From a virus, in IMG/VR virus record IMGVR_UViG_3300045977_000107, positions 1-39,068 of that record: 39,068 nucleotides of DNA. One strand, 5' to 3'. The notes under the pieces were generated by a model. That model worked only from the letters and a program-made list of their open reading frames with translations. It was not told the origin of the DNA and made no database searches. A program made the position numbers and the translations under genes. Position 1 is the stretch's first letter, and each line of letters opens with the position of its first letter. Of the stretch, positions 1 to 8,034 are shown in pieces.

Positions 1-205
1 TGTGCCGCTGGTGTTCGAGTAGTAGGCATTCCAGTCGATCCGCAGGCCCCACGCCGCCTGTCCCGCAGCCGTCAAATCCGTGAGGTTGTGACCATATCCC
101 CCATTCAGGATGAACATATTACGAAGAATCGAGAGTGAGCCAAAGTGACCGCTCGACACCGCCTGGTTGAATTCGATGCCATCGCCGCCGTTGTTGTAGA
201 AGATG
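1..205. repeat. Terminal overlap, left copy (circular closure)
   Basis: Bases 1-205 match 38864-39068 except for C at 78 versus T at 38941. The match lies in the middle of a beta-helix gene whose frame is continuous through the join. This is the signature of a circular or circularly permuted genome of about 38,863 bp assembled with overlapping ends. True terminal repeats made by packaging are less likely, since these would normally lie near the terminase genes. Confidence 0.9.
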
Positions 206-1167
206 TTTGAATCAATCGTATTTTGCTGGTTCGTTGAGGTGGTGCTCTCGTTGTGATAGCCATCACCGGTGTTGCCGTCAATCAGACAGCGAACGATTCT
301 CCTGTTTCCACCAGTACCAGAGTCGCAGAAGATTCCGTGGTCGCCGCATCCCGTGATCCGCGAATCCTCCAGGATGAAACCTATCCCGGCATGAAAACCA
401 TAGCTTGCACAGCTCGTGATCAGCGAACGCCGAATGGTTGCCGCTGGCCCAACAGTTCCTATAGAGATACCCCGCCAGAATTTGTTGGTCACGTCACCGA
501 TTATCATGTTGTCAATGTGTGATGGCGTTGTGCCTGACCCGGACCCGACCGCCAGACTCAAGGTCTTCGTAGCATTGGAATTCACCATCTTGAAACCGCG
601 CAGAACCTGATAGGTGCCACGAAAGAGGATCGCATTGCCGTTGTTGGTAAAGGTCAGAACTGGGCGCGTCGCAGCCCCAGGCGCGGCCTGGATCGTCAAA
701 GGCCCATCGGTCGTATCGCCGGTCACTCGCAGATCGAACGTGGCCCCTATCGTTTCCGTGTAGCCGCTCTCCATCTGGAGCGTCCACCCAGCCTTGGCGT
801 CTCCTGCTGAGCCGCCGTTGTCCACAAGCAGCTTGCTCGTCGCACTCGCCATCGAGGACCGCTTGCCGCCAATCGCCCACGTGCGGCCAGTCGTAGTTCC
901 CGTGGGGCTTGGCGTGACCGTGACCGTATCGGCACCATTGTCTACCGCTGTGATCTTGAAGAACTTGACGCCCGCTGATGTGACCAGATAGAGGACGTGC
1001 GATCCGTCAGTCGCAACGCCTGACAGGTCCGGTGAGCCGTCCAGCGTGACCACGGCACCGCTGTAGCTAGCGTTGGTGCCAGTTAGTGCGGTCGCCGGCC
1101 CGGCCCCGCTCGCGGCCGTGTCCGATCCTCCGGTTGTTGTGTTGAATAGGATCGTCGGAAAAGCCAT
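1..1167 (-). CDS. Right-handed beta-helix protein (N-terminal 389 codons; continues at 38863)
   Basis: The gene starts at the ATG at 1167 (protein begins MAFPTILFNTTTGG), three bases after the stop of the upstream gene. It reads off the window edge and continues without frame change at 38863 down to 38621, giving about 469 residues. Residues 1-100 form a small beta-rich N-terminal module (GSPDLSGVATDGSHVLYLVT region) that I infer anchors the protein to the particle. After that the pattern is parallel beta-helix: short Asn/Gly-rich turns such as DNMIIGDVTNKF, ITGCGDHGIF and DSNIFYNNGGDGIEF. Such folds occur in tailspikes, depolymerases and adhesins. No catalytic residues can be assigned. This is the third beta-helix gene of the late operon (others at 2391 and 4342) and could be a fibre, a decoration protein or a receptor binder. 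Confidence 0.85.
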   Translation of the reverse strand, partial: MAFPTILFNTTTGGSDTAASGAGPATALTGTNASYSGAVVTLDGSPDLSGVATDGSHVLYLVTSAGVKFFKITAVDNGADTVTVTPSPTGTTTGRTWAIGGKRSSMASATSKLLVDNGGSAGDAKAGWTLQMESGYTETIGATFDLRVTGDTTDGPLTIQAAPGAATRPVLTFTNNGNAILFRGTYQVLRGFKMVNSNATKTLSLAVGSGSGTTPSHIDNMIIGDVTNKFWRGISIGTVGPAATIRRSLITSCASYGFHAGIGFILEDSRITGCGDHGIFCDSGTGGNRRIVRCLIDGNTGDGYHNESTTSTNQQNTIDSNIFYNNGGDGIEFNQAVSSGHFGSLSILRNMFILNGGYGHNLTDLTAAGQAAWGLRIDWNAYYSNTSGT

Positions 1168-1170
1168 TGG

Positions 1171-1506
1171 TCAGGGTTCCACTGGTCGAACACACGCACT
1201 CAGGATCACCGGCCACTGGCCCGCCGCCTCGTTGCAGGTCGTGCCGGTCAGAGCACCCTCGATGAACTCGATGTAGCGCACCATGAAGGTGTTGTAAGCC
1301 AGCAAGTCATCGGGCGTGAGCAAGTGCGGCGGCGCATCCTGCCTCTGGTCCGTCCAGGTCGGATCATTGGTCAGATTCTCATAGATGTCATCGAACGCCT
1401 GTTGATCATCCTTGATCGCGAGATAAAGCTGGCGCAACTGCTCCGATCGCGGCCGGAATCGCTGGTCCGCGTATTGCTGAACCTGTTCATTGGTTGCCGC
1501 TGCCAT
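1171..1506 (-). CDS. Hypothetical late-operon protein, 111 aa
   Basis: It begins MAAATNEQVQQYADQ and is mainly helical and acidic for the first 90 residues, with a short C-terminal tail containing two Cys (TTCNEAAGQWP, SACVRP). I do not recognise the family. It lies in the late operon, 6 bases after the upstream gene and 3 bases before the beta-helix gene that crosses the window edge, so co-translation is likely. The N-terminal helices (FRPRSEQLRQLYLAIKDD) resemble small virion accessory or chaperone proteins. A dedicated assembly factor or base for the following beta-helix protein is possible but is inference from position only. Confidence 0.7.
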   Translation of the reverse strand: MAAATNEQVQQYADQRFRPRSEQLRQLYLAIKDDQQAFDDIYENLTNDPTWTDQRQDAPPHLLTPDDLLAYNTFMVRYIEFIEGALTGTTCNEAAGQWPVILSACVRPVEP

Positions 1507-1512
1507 CGGGAA

Positions 1513-1815
1513 TCATACCTCCACTTTCGCGTTTAGGAATGCCACGGCTTGAGCCACGGCCTCGATGCTCACCTCGTGTTCCTTCGCCACTACCCCCGCC
1601 GTGGAATTCGCCAGGTCCGCCACGAGCTCCTCGGCCAGAACACCATTCGACGCAACTCGCACTCCCTCGCCCCATTGCTCAGGCGCGTAAACCAATTCAG
1701 GGAAATCATCAAGCCGGAGTGAACCATCAAGGTGCGTGACTTGTGCAGTCCCAGTAGCTCGCAATGGAACCTTGGCCATCAGCAAACGAAGTCGTTCACG
1801 AAAACTATCGCTCAT
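1513..1815 (-). CDS. Small protein with HTH-like C-terminus, 100 aa
   Basis: It starts MSDSFRERLRLLMAK; the ATG overlaps the stop of the upstream gene by four bases (1812-1815). The C-terminal third (LADLANSTAGVVAKEHEVSIEAVAQAVAFL) has the helix-turn-helix periodicity of DUF433-type small proteins, with a conserved turn before a recognition-like helix. The middle contains a VTHLDGSLRLDDFPELVYAP segment I cannot place. Context is structural, so a DNA-binding role would be unexpected. It may simply be a short helical virion protein. The family assignment is weak. Confidence 0.65.
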   Translation of the reverse strand: MSDSFRERLRLLMAKVPLRATGTAQVTHLDGSLRLDDFPELVYAPEQWGEGVRVASNGVLAEELVADLANSTAGVVAKEHEVSIEAVAQAVAFLNAKVEV

Positions 1816-2213
1816 GTGTCGCTATTCCCGGCCGTCAATGTGAAGGTCGTGATCGTCACCGTTCCACCAATGGTGATCGCAGCGTCAAAACTGAGATCCC
1901 CGGAGCCCACACCCGCCGTCCCCTGGATCTTGGCCGTGCCACCCGAGGTCTTGATCCGGAAATGGCCTGGCGTACCGCTCGCATCCGCCGATGCGTCCTG
2001 CCAGGTTCCAGTCTTGGCCTTCGAGCCACCCGACGCCGCGGCCATCCAATCCGAGGGCAGGGTCATATCGGCCAGCAGCGTTCCGCTATCCGCCGTGCCC
2101 AGGTCCGCTGGCGGTGAGCCAGTCCGGACCTGGAAGAGTGCCGAAGTACCGACATGCGTCTCGATCGCGTCGAGCATCGCGTCCCGCAGGGCTGAAGCGA
2201 ATTCAAGAGCCAT
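1812..2213 (-). CDS. Beta-rich structural protein, 133 aa
   Basis: It begins MALEFASALRDAMLDAIETHVG, a short helix, followed by Gly/Thr/Ser-rich beta sequence with repeated GT and TITT patterns to the end (TVTITTFTLTAGNSDT). The layout of one amphipathic helix and then a beta domain is common in small virion proteins encoded between the capsid and tail genes. A good Shine-Dalgarno (AGGAGG) lies just upstream and overlaps the stop of the preceding 54-residue gene. It is followed by a 4-base overlap with the next gene. Role inferred from position: minor head or tail structural protein. Confidence 0.7.
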   Translation of the reverse strand: MALEFASALRDAMLDAIETHVGTSALFQVRTGSPPADLGTADSGTLLADMTLPSDWMAAASGGSKAKTGTWQDASADASGTPGHFRIKTSGGTAKIQGTAGVGSGDLSFDAAITIGGTVTITTFTLTAGNSDT

Positions 2214-2223
2214 GAATACCTCC

Positions 2224-2388
2224 TCATTCCGCGATGGCTTCAGATGTTGACGCGAACACGTTCACGTACTCATCCTCGGAAGTCGAAGCGAACGCCGAGG
2301 GCTTGATCAGGATGGGCTGTTCGCCACCCGTACCAGACCAGTAGTCAGGCGAGAAATAGGAGCCAGAAAAGTAGCTGCCAGGGAACAT
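2224..2388 (-). CDS. 54-aa YF-repeat/STSEDE peptide of the late operon
   Basis: A short gene (ATG at 2388, TGA at 2224) fills the space between the beta-helix gene at 2391 and the next gene. The N-terminus has tandem aromatic repeats (GSYFSGSYFSPDYW). Similar Tyr-Phe-Pro micro-proteins are common beside siphovirus structural genes. The C-terminal part carries STSEDEYVNVFASTSE, nearly the same as the C-terminus of the repeat protein at 37567-38157. Its stop is followed by AGGAGG, the ribosome binding site of the next gene. Likely a small virion or assembly protein; function unknown. Confidence 0.7.
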   Translation of the reverse strand: MFPGSYFSGSYFSPDYWSGTGGEQPILIKPSAFASTSEDEYVNVFASTSEAIAE

Positions 2389-2390
2389 GA

Positions 2391-4337
2391 TCAGCTCGGA
2401 AGATTAAGAGTCACCGCATTGCGGTTACCATTGCCGTCCACACTTGCCGTAATCCGAGTCGTGGCCGGATTGCCACCCGCCATGATCGAGATCGAGGGAC
2501 TCGTGGCACCGCTCAGGACACCCGCCGAGACCGCCAGGATCGGCGCCAGGGCCTGCCGGGCGTTGATGCCAGTCTCGACGACGATCTGATCCAAGCCGGC
2601 AGCGGCGAGCCCCAAGCCGTCAATCTTCTGAGGCGGACCTAACTTGATATGCGAATTCGCCGAAGGCGCGGTGCCGATAGCCGTGTAAGAGAGCGTGAGC
2701 GTGCCAGAGTCCCAATCCGTCACCATCGCCACCTCGGAAACGGCCGTACCATCCAGGAACTTGACGGGACGCGGAGGACTGGCAGGATCGAATCCGGCCG
2801 GCAGGCCCGTGGCGGATAGAACGCATGAAGTCGTGGTGCCGGATACCACGAGGGCGTCGAAGCCGGTCTCGGAGAATCCAGCAAACGCCCGCTGATCGGC
2901 CGGCATCGCACCGGCAAGGTGCGTGATCAGTGGCACGCCATCAACGCTAACGACATCGGCAGGGATGATGGGCGGCAGGTTGACATCGACGGGGTTCGTG
3001 ACCGATTCGGCAGTAACCTCGCCAGAGGCGGTCGTGGCCAGCTTGTTGGCCGGTGTGACCAAGATCGCCGCCGCCGCCGCCGTGGCAATCGCGGTCTGGT
3101 CGGCGGATTCCAAGCTGACATCACCAGAGGCGTTCGTGGCCAGCTTGTTTGCCGGTGTGAGCAAGATCGCCGCGGCGCTCGCAGTAGCCGCCTCGGCGGC
3201 GATCTGGTCAATCACGGCCTCGGAGAGAGCGACCACCGTCACCGCCGCTGAGATTGGTCCAGCCGCGTTCTGGGTGTTATAGGTCAGGCTCTCGAAATAC
3301 TGGGGATAGCCAGTCCCATAAGCATCGGACTCAGGATCAAGCCGGAAGTCGTTGGTCGCCGAGTCAATGTGGGGATCATCGACGAGATTGATGTCATACC
3401 AGTTTTCATCCTCGACGATGCCGACCCGCTTGTTGGTGACGCTCGGGCCATACTGGTTCCCAAAGCATCGGACGCGCAGAGTGCTGGGCGAGCCAGCGTA
3501 ATTGACGCCATTGGTCAACGTGCCGGAAAAGAGATTTCCGGTGACTGTCGTGAAACCAGTTCCAGCGCTCTGAGCCGCGATCAGAATGCCGTTCGTCGCT
3601 GACGAGCCGTGAATCGTGTTGTTGCGAATATCAGCGCGAGCGTCGGCCAGGCATGAGATGCCATTCGTGAGATAACCCTGAATGATATTGCCAGTAATCT
3701 GCCGAATGGATGTGCCACCCTGGGGTTGAACGCCAGCAACGCCTCCCACGATACGACATTCCGAGATATCACAATGGGCGTTCGCCAGTTCGACCACAAA
3801 AGCGGCTCCGGTATGAGCTTCCAGATAGCACCGGCGCACGCGGAACTGAATCGCGGAACTCTGGATCGAGATCGCTCTAGCACCAGAGTTATTGAAGGAA
3901 TTGACAACTCGACACGCAAGCACCTGATTCCCTTCAGTGTTGCTCGTCACGAGCGCGCTAGCGCGAGTCGTTGCCGTGAGACTGAGCTTCTGAAGGAGAA
4001 TGAACGTTCCCGTGATACTGATGCCTCCACTCGTGAAGGAAAGTAGTGGCATGGCTGGCGAGTTGTCCGAGTCGTCGAGCGTCAGATCATTGGGCGTGGC
4101 GTTGCAACCCCTGATCACGATGGGCGAACTATGCGTGCCGGCCGCGCCAGGCGTCAATGTGGTCGTCGTGAGGTTGAACGTGCCGCCGGCCGCGACCATC
4201 CAGAGCTGCATGCCCGGTGCGAGATTGGTCATCGCCTCAGTCGTGTTCCAGGCACCATTGGCCCCGGAGTTGGTGTTCGTCGTTCCGTCGCCGCCGCCTG
4301 CTGCGTCGGCCCGGCAATATCGAGTCGTCCAGGCCAT
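2391..4337 (-). CDS. Right-handed beta-helix virion protein, about 648 aa
   Basis: The chosen ATG at 4337 (MAWTTRYC) lies 4 bases after the previous stop; an in-frame ATG at 4358 would overlap the upstream gene and add 7 residues. Residues about 60-350 show parallel beta-helix coils with Asn/Gly turns (CRVVNSFNNSGARAISI, ITGNIIQGYLTNGIS, DIRNNTIHGSSATNG). A central segment has two near-identical units (ILLTPANKLATNASGDV and ILVTPANKLATTASGEV), an Ala-rich helical linker repeated in tandem. The C-terminus is beta-rich and ends ASVDGNGNRNAVTLNLPS. Probable trimeric fibre, spike or decoration protein with a helical linker. No enzymatic signature is visible. It is paired with the larger beta-helix gene immediately upstream in transcription. 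Confidence 0.82.
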   Translation of the reverse strand: MAWTTRYCRADAAGGGDGTTNTNSGANGAWNTTEAMTNLAPGMQLWMVAAGGTFNLTTTTLTPGAAGTHSSPIVIRGCNATPNDLTLDDSDNSPAMPLLSFTSGGISITGTFILLQKLSLTATTRASALVTSNTEGNQVLACRVVNSFNNSGARAISIQSSAIQFRVRRCYLEAHTGAAFVVELANAHCDISECRIVGGVAGVQPQGGTSIRQITGNIIQGYLTNGISCLADARADIRNNTIHGSSATNGILIAAQSAGTGFTTVTGNLFSGTLTNGVNYAGSPSTLRVRCFGNQYGPSVTNKRVGIVEDENWYDINLVDDPHIDSATNDFRLDPESDAYGTGYPQYFESLTYNTQNAAGPISAAVTVVALSEAVIDQIAAEAATASAAAILLTPANKLATNASGDVSLESADQTAIATAAAAAILVTPANKLATTASGEVTAESVTNPVDVNLPPIIPADVVSVDGVPLITHLAGAMPADQRAFAGFSETGFDALVVSGTTTSCVLSATGLPAGFDPASPPRPVKFLDGTAVSEVAMVTDWDSGTLTLSYTAIGTAPSANSHIKLGPPQKIDGLGLAAAGLDQIVVETGINARQALAPILAVSAGVLSGATSPSISIMAGGNPATTRITASVDGNGNRNAVTLNLPS

Positions 4338-4341
4338 CGCA

Positions 4342-6984
4342 TCACCAGTCCCATTCAACGGAGGAAACGGCCACAGCCGTGGGCGGAATCGGTGGCTCTT
4401 CGGGATCTTCGATCGTCACGCTCTTGGTCGCCACGACCTCGGTTCCGACCTTGGCCGTGATGACACGATCGCCAGCACTGCCGGCCTCGAACGTGAAAGT
4501 GCGAGCATCGCTCGCTGCCGACCAGGTAATCAACGTGGGCACGAACGTCCCAGCAGGCATACCGTTATCGGTCAGATCGACGGTGACCGACGCCGTGCCG
4601 CTCGGCGTGAGCGTGTAGGTACCAATCTCGTCAATCTCAAGCGACGACGGGCCGGTGAGCGTGAAGAAGACCGGCAGCCCCGAACGATAGTCGTAGTGCC
4701 CGTAGTAGCCGCCAGGAGTGAGGTCGATCGCAGGCAGGTTCGTGGGCGTGTAGGCTACCGCGAAGTTGCCGTAGGCGACCTGCGCATCGTACAGGTCGCT
4801 CCAGACGGTGATGCCGCGATTACGCAAAGCGTCAATGAATCCCGATTCGGTCGATGGCCCGCCCTCGGCGATCGAGTGATCAACAATGTCGTAGTCCCCA
4901 TCGACGAACGTGATGGGCTGAGCGAGCGACCCATCATCCTTGCCGAAAGCGCTTTGCCAACCAGCGAAGTTGTAAGTCGTGACCGTGGCCCCGATCGTCA
5001 CCCGGAATGGTGCCGCCAGATTCGAGTCATAGGCGTTGTAGTCACAGTCGAACCAGTCAATGTTCGTGAGTCCGGTATCCGTCGCGATCACCTGAAGGAC
5101 ATCCTGGGATTGCGTGTTCCGCAAGATGCAGTGATCAGCCGCGCACGCCCCGCTGAACACACCATAGCCGGCCTGGATGCCGGTGCCATGATTGATGACT
5201 GTGCAGTAACGACCGACCAGATAGGCGTATCTCGTGTAGTGCTCGGCAGCCGCGTAATTCGCGGAGTTGATGAGCTTCAAGCCAAACCCACCACCCGAGG
5301 CCGTCGCGGTATTGAGAGCCAGTGAGAACACGAAATTGATGCCAATGTCGATCGAGATGGCCGAATGCCCTGAGCCATCCAGGCCCCACGAGGAGAGCAC
5401 GCTATCGCTGGCAACGCACTTGTGAACCGACCCACCCATACGGTTGAAGGATGGATTGAAGGGATTAGACCAAAAGATGTTGTAGGCCATCATGCCGCCA
5501 CCACGCTGCTGAAAGGCGACGCCCGCCGACCGGATCGACCATGTGGCGAAGTTGATTACCTCCGGGCCGTTGTTCTGGAGGTAGACGTTATGATCGAACT
5601 GGGTACGCTCCGCGAACTCCGCGTCACGATACCCGCAGCGGTCGATCACGGTTTGCGAGACCAGGATGCCCCGCGTGCCGACGATGTAGAGCCCCTGGAC
5701 GTTCCCACCGCCTACCCTGTAATTGTCGCGCACAATGCAGCGATGGAGACCCGAGTCAAGACATTCATGCGCGTTCTGCGTTTCCCAGCCAACCTGAGAG
5801 CTATGAAAGAGACAGTTGGTGAGCCAGAAACCCTTGACGGTCTGGAAGAAGCGGATCGGAGCGATACCGGAACCTTCAGTGACAGGCCGCCACTCGATGT
5901 CCCGGATGATGAAGTTCTCCCAGTGCGTCGTGTAGCCGGCATGCCAGTTGATGACATTGGTGGAGTAGGAAATGATCGGCCGCGTGCCCGGATCAGCCCC
6001 CTGGCCATAATCGTGGTAGTAACTGCGCATGATGAGCGGCGTGCTAGGCACACCATCGAGCCCATAACGACCCGTAAGATTCGTGGAAACCAGGAACGTG
6101 TCGCCCCGCAGCAAGTTGATATGCGACCCTGATCGGAGCGGGATCGCCGTCCACGCGGCAGCCAGCGTGGCCTTGGGCGCGGTAATCACGGTGCCGGCGT
6201 TGGAGTCGCTGCCGTAGGTCGAGGACACATACATCTCGACGCCGCTCGCCGATAGCGCGTGCGAATCAGTAAAGAAGCCATCCGCCTTGCACCGCGACAA
6301 GTTCTCGACGGCTGCCCCGCTCGCCGATCCAGTACTGTTGCCAAACTCATCCGTCGCCAGGCCGGCTGGCGCCGTGAGCGTCACGGTGTCGCCGTACTGG
6401 ACGATGTTGGCAGCGGGGATCACGAAGTAGAGAATCCAGACGCGGGGTAGTGTCGGTGCCTGGGATGCGTTGATGAATGTGTGATGATTGATCGTGGTCG
6501 TCGTCGAGCCGGCCGCGATGCCCTGAACGAGCAGACCCAACGAGTCCTCCGCGCCAAAAAGCGTGCCTCCGATCGTATTGGCGTAGATCCGCCCCGTATG
6601 GCCAGCCGGGATCGGCGTCAGCCAGGTCAACTGCACGGCCTTGCCGGCCGTGACATTAACACCCTTGTGGTCAGCGGCGTTGCCGCCCCACTCGCCGGTG
6701 TTGTCATACGCCATCACCTCATCGCCCGAACCATCGGCGATCACGAGCCGATACCAGTACCGGCCGGCCGGGATCGTCGAGGTGGCGTCAGTGACCAGGA
6801 CAAATGGCGCGGCGTAATCGTCCCAGTTCACCGATAGCTGCCCGGCGGCCTCGCAAGTCGCACCGTTCGAAAGAGTCAAGCGCAAGCCGGCATGCCAGGG
6901 ATCGACATAGTTGGGCAACCCATGGCTGGCTGGCTGAGGCCGGACCTTGAACAGAGCGCGGATAACGCGACCGTTGGCGAGCAC
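4342..6984 (-). CDS. Large right-handed beta-helix protein with C-terminal Ig-like domain, about 880 aa
   Basis: The open frame extends to 7161, inside the capsid gene, so the real start is further down. No ATG with a Shine-Dalgarno exists between the capsid stop (7101) and the conserved sequence. I chose the GTG at 6984 (followed by LANGRVIRALFKV); TTG codons near 7015-7040 are alternatives. Residues about 1-240 form beta sandwich-like modules. A pectate-lyase-like beta-helix begins around MYVSSTYGSDSNAGT and runs about 400 residues, with repeated Asn, Cys and aromatic turns. The end is a bacterial Ig-like domain (GTYTLTPSGTASVTVDL to GDRVITAKVGTEVV) and an acidic proline linker. Probably a spike or adhesin that binds or cleaves surface glycans. 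Its place directly after the capsid gene is unusual. Confidence 0.8.
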   Translation of the reverse strand: MLANGRVIRALFKVRPQPASHGLPNYVDPWHAGLRLTLSNGATCEAAGQLSVNWDDYAAPFVLVTDATSTIPAGRYWYRLVIADGSGDEVMAYDNTGEWGGNAADHKGVNVTAGKAVQLTWLTPIPAGHTGRIYANTIGGTLFGAEDSLGLLVQGIAAGSTTTTINHHTFINASQAPTLPRVWILYFVIPAANIVQYGDTVTLTAPAGLATDEFGNSTGSASGAAVENLSRCKADGFFTDSHALSASGVEMYVSSTYGSDSNAGTVITAPKATLAAAWTAIPLRSGSHINLLRGDTFLVSTNLTGRYGLDGVPSTPLIMRSYYHDYGQGADPGTRPIISYSTNVINWHAGYTTHWENFIIRDIEWRPVTEGSGIAPIRFFQTVKGFWLTNCLFHSSQVGWETQNAHECLDSGLHRCIVRDNYRVGGGNVQGLYIVGTRGILVSQTVIDRCGYRDAEFAERTQFDHNVYLQNNGPEVINFATWSIRSAGVAFQQRGGGMMAYNIFWSNPFNPSFNRMGGSVHKCVASDSVLSSWGLDGSGHSAISIDIGINFVFSLALNTATASGGGFGLKLINSANYAAAEHYTRYAYLVGRYCTVINHGTGIQAGYGVFSGACAADHCILRNTQSQDVLQVIATDTGLTNIDWFDCDYNAYDSNLAAPFRVTIGATVTTYNFAGWQSAFGKDDGSLAQPITFVDGDYDIVDHSIAEGGPSTESGFIDALRNRGITVWSDLYDAQVAYGNFAVAYTPTNLPAIDLTPGGYYGHYDYRSGLPVFFTLTGPSSLEIDEIGTYTLTPSGTASVTVDLTDNGMPAGTFVPTLITWSAASDARTFTFEAGSAGDRVITAKVGTEVVATKSVTIEDPEEPPIPPTAVAVSSVEWDW

Positions 6985-7024
6985 CTTGGCGGAATGGAAT
7001 GCAAGTGTTGCCAAGAATTCAACA

Positions 7025-7097
7025 GGCTGCCCCAAAGCCCCTTCATTTAAGCATTCAGGGCAGCCCGCTCCCGATGGAGCACGTCTAATCGACGTGC
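7025..7097 (-). promoter_or_regulatory. Two RNA hairpins in the gap after the capsid gene
   Basis: Directly after the capsid stop the transcript can form a perfect 7-bp stem with a 5-base loop (7079-7097: GCACGTC, loop GATTA, GACGTGC). It is followed by an 8-bp stem with a 25-base loop (7025-7032 with 7058-7065: GGCTGCCC and GGGCAGCC). No T-run follows, so this is not a textbook terminator. This is one of the few sizeable gaps in the tightly packed late operon. It could attenuate or process the message to lower expression of the beta-helix genes relative to the capsid protein. Confidence 0.5.
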
Positions 7098-7100
7098 CTG

Positions 7101-8024
7101 CTACGTGGTCACAAGGAAGCTGCCGTAGTTCGGTCGCGTCACCGCCAACGCGAAGACGCAATGGGCGTGCAGGATGTACCCCTGAGCACTGGGGTCATAC
7201 CACACCTGCACCCGGAACCCGACCTCGGTCCCAGGCACCGTGTAGGTAGTCTCCTCGACATGCGGCGAGCCCGAGAACGGCGTCATCACGGGCTGCATCG
7301 AGATGGCATACCGATGGAACAGGAGCCCGGCATACGTTCCCGCCGCAGGCAACGGGAACTTCTGGTCGAACGCGAACTCAGCTCCAAGGCCGGAAATGAT
7401 CCGCGTTCGCTGCTGTGCCGCCTCCGCCGCGTTGATGCCAACGATCGACTCCTGAATCCAGGTCGTATCGGCCAGCATCGTGGCGTAGGGGATCGGATGC
7501 GTGATAAAGAACAGGTTCGCCGGGTCATTGGGCACACCGACTCCCATCAGGTTGCCCCACGCCGTCGAGACATTGGCCCGCGTAAACGTATCGGCACCAC
7601 CCGTGATCGAGGCGTGAACCGCGAAATTCGCCGCCGTCACCAGGGCTGTGACCGTCCCGTTCACCTTCCGCGCCAGTGTCTCCAGCATGGGCTGCAAGTA
7701 CATCTGCCGGAAATCGAGCGGCGACCTCACCCCGACGAAATCCTGGATACGCCGCGCGATCGAGAGGTTGTTGTTGACCGTCATCGGCACATTGGTATGT
7801 GTCGCGTCGGTAATCGCCACCGAACCAATGCCGATGTCCGTGACATCCGCCTCGGTGATGACGGGAATGTTGACGTTGATCACTTCCCCGATCGTGCCCT
7901 GAACAACTCGCGGCACGATCCAGATCCGAGACAGCATGGCGTGCGTGAACTCGGGCGGAGTCTGCACCTCGGCTATCGCCGGGAGCACAAGCTCCTGGAA
8001 TACTCCAGTCGTCGTATTGGCCAT
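7101..8024 (-). CDS. Major capsid protein (P22 coat/HK97-fold type), 307 aa
   Basis: It starts MANTTTGVFQELVLPAIAEVQ and has the features of P22-coat-like capsid proteins: an N-terminal helix; an early beta segment (GEVINVNIPVITEADVTDI); the NNNLSIARRIQDF segment; then a spine-like helix (RQMYLQPMLETLARKVNGTVTALV), an N-GV-P-DP-N-FFITHP segment and a C-terminal beta region. It is preceded by the coiled-coil scaffold gene and portal, the usual portal-scaffold-capsid order. Length fits a shell protein with little insertion. No N-terminal cleavage site or delta domain is evident and no classical prohead protease was found. Followed by two RNA hairpins. Confidence 0.85.
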   Translation of the reverse strand: MANTTTGVFQELVLPAIAEVQTPPEFTHAMLSRIWIVPRVVQGTIGEVINVNIPVITEADVTDIGIGSVAITDATHTNVPMTVNNNLSIARRIQDFVGVRSPLDFRQMYLQPMLETLARKVNGTVTALVTAANFAVHASITGGADTFTRANVSTAWGNLMGVGVPNDPANLFFITHPIPYATMLADTTWIQESIVGINAAEAAQQRTRIISGLGAEFAFDQKFPLPAAGTYAGLLFHRYAISMQPVMTPFSGSPHVEETTYTVPGTEVGFRVQVWYDPSAQGYILHAHCVFALAVTRPNYGSFLVTT

Positions 8025-8034
8025 CGATCTGGCC

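Noticed and set aside
4000-5325. Long rightward open frame (441 codons) across the beta-helix genes
   Set aside because: It is antisense to two well-patterned beta-helix proteins, is rich in Arg/Asp/Val with no domain, and has no ribosome binding site. High-GC shadow frame.
7101-7161. N-terminal extension of the large beta-helix gene into the capsid gene
   Set aside because: Would start inside the capsid reading frame and cross two hairpins; the residues look non-coding.
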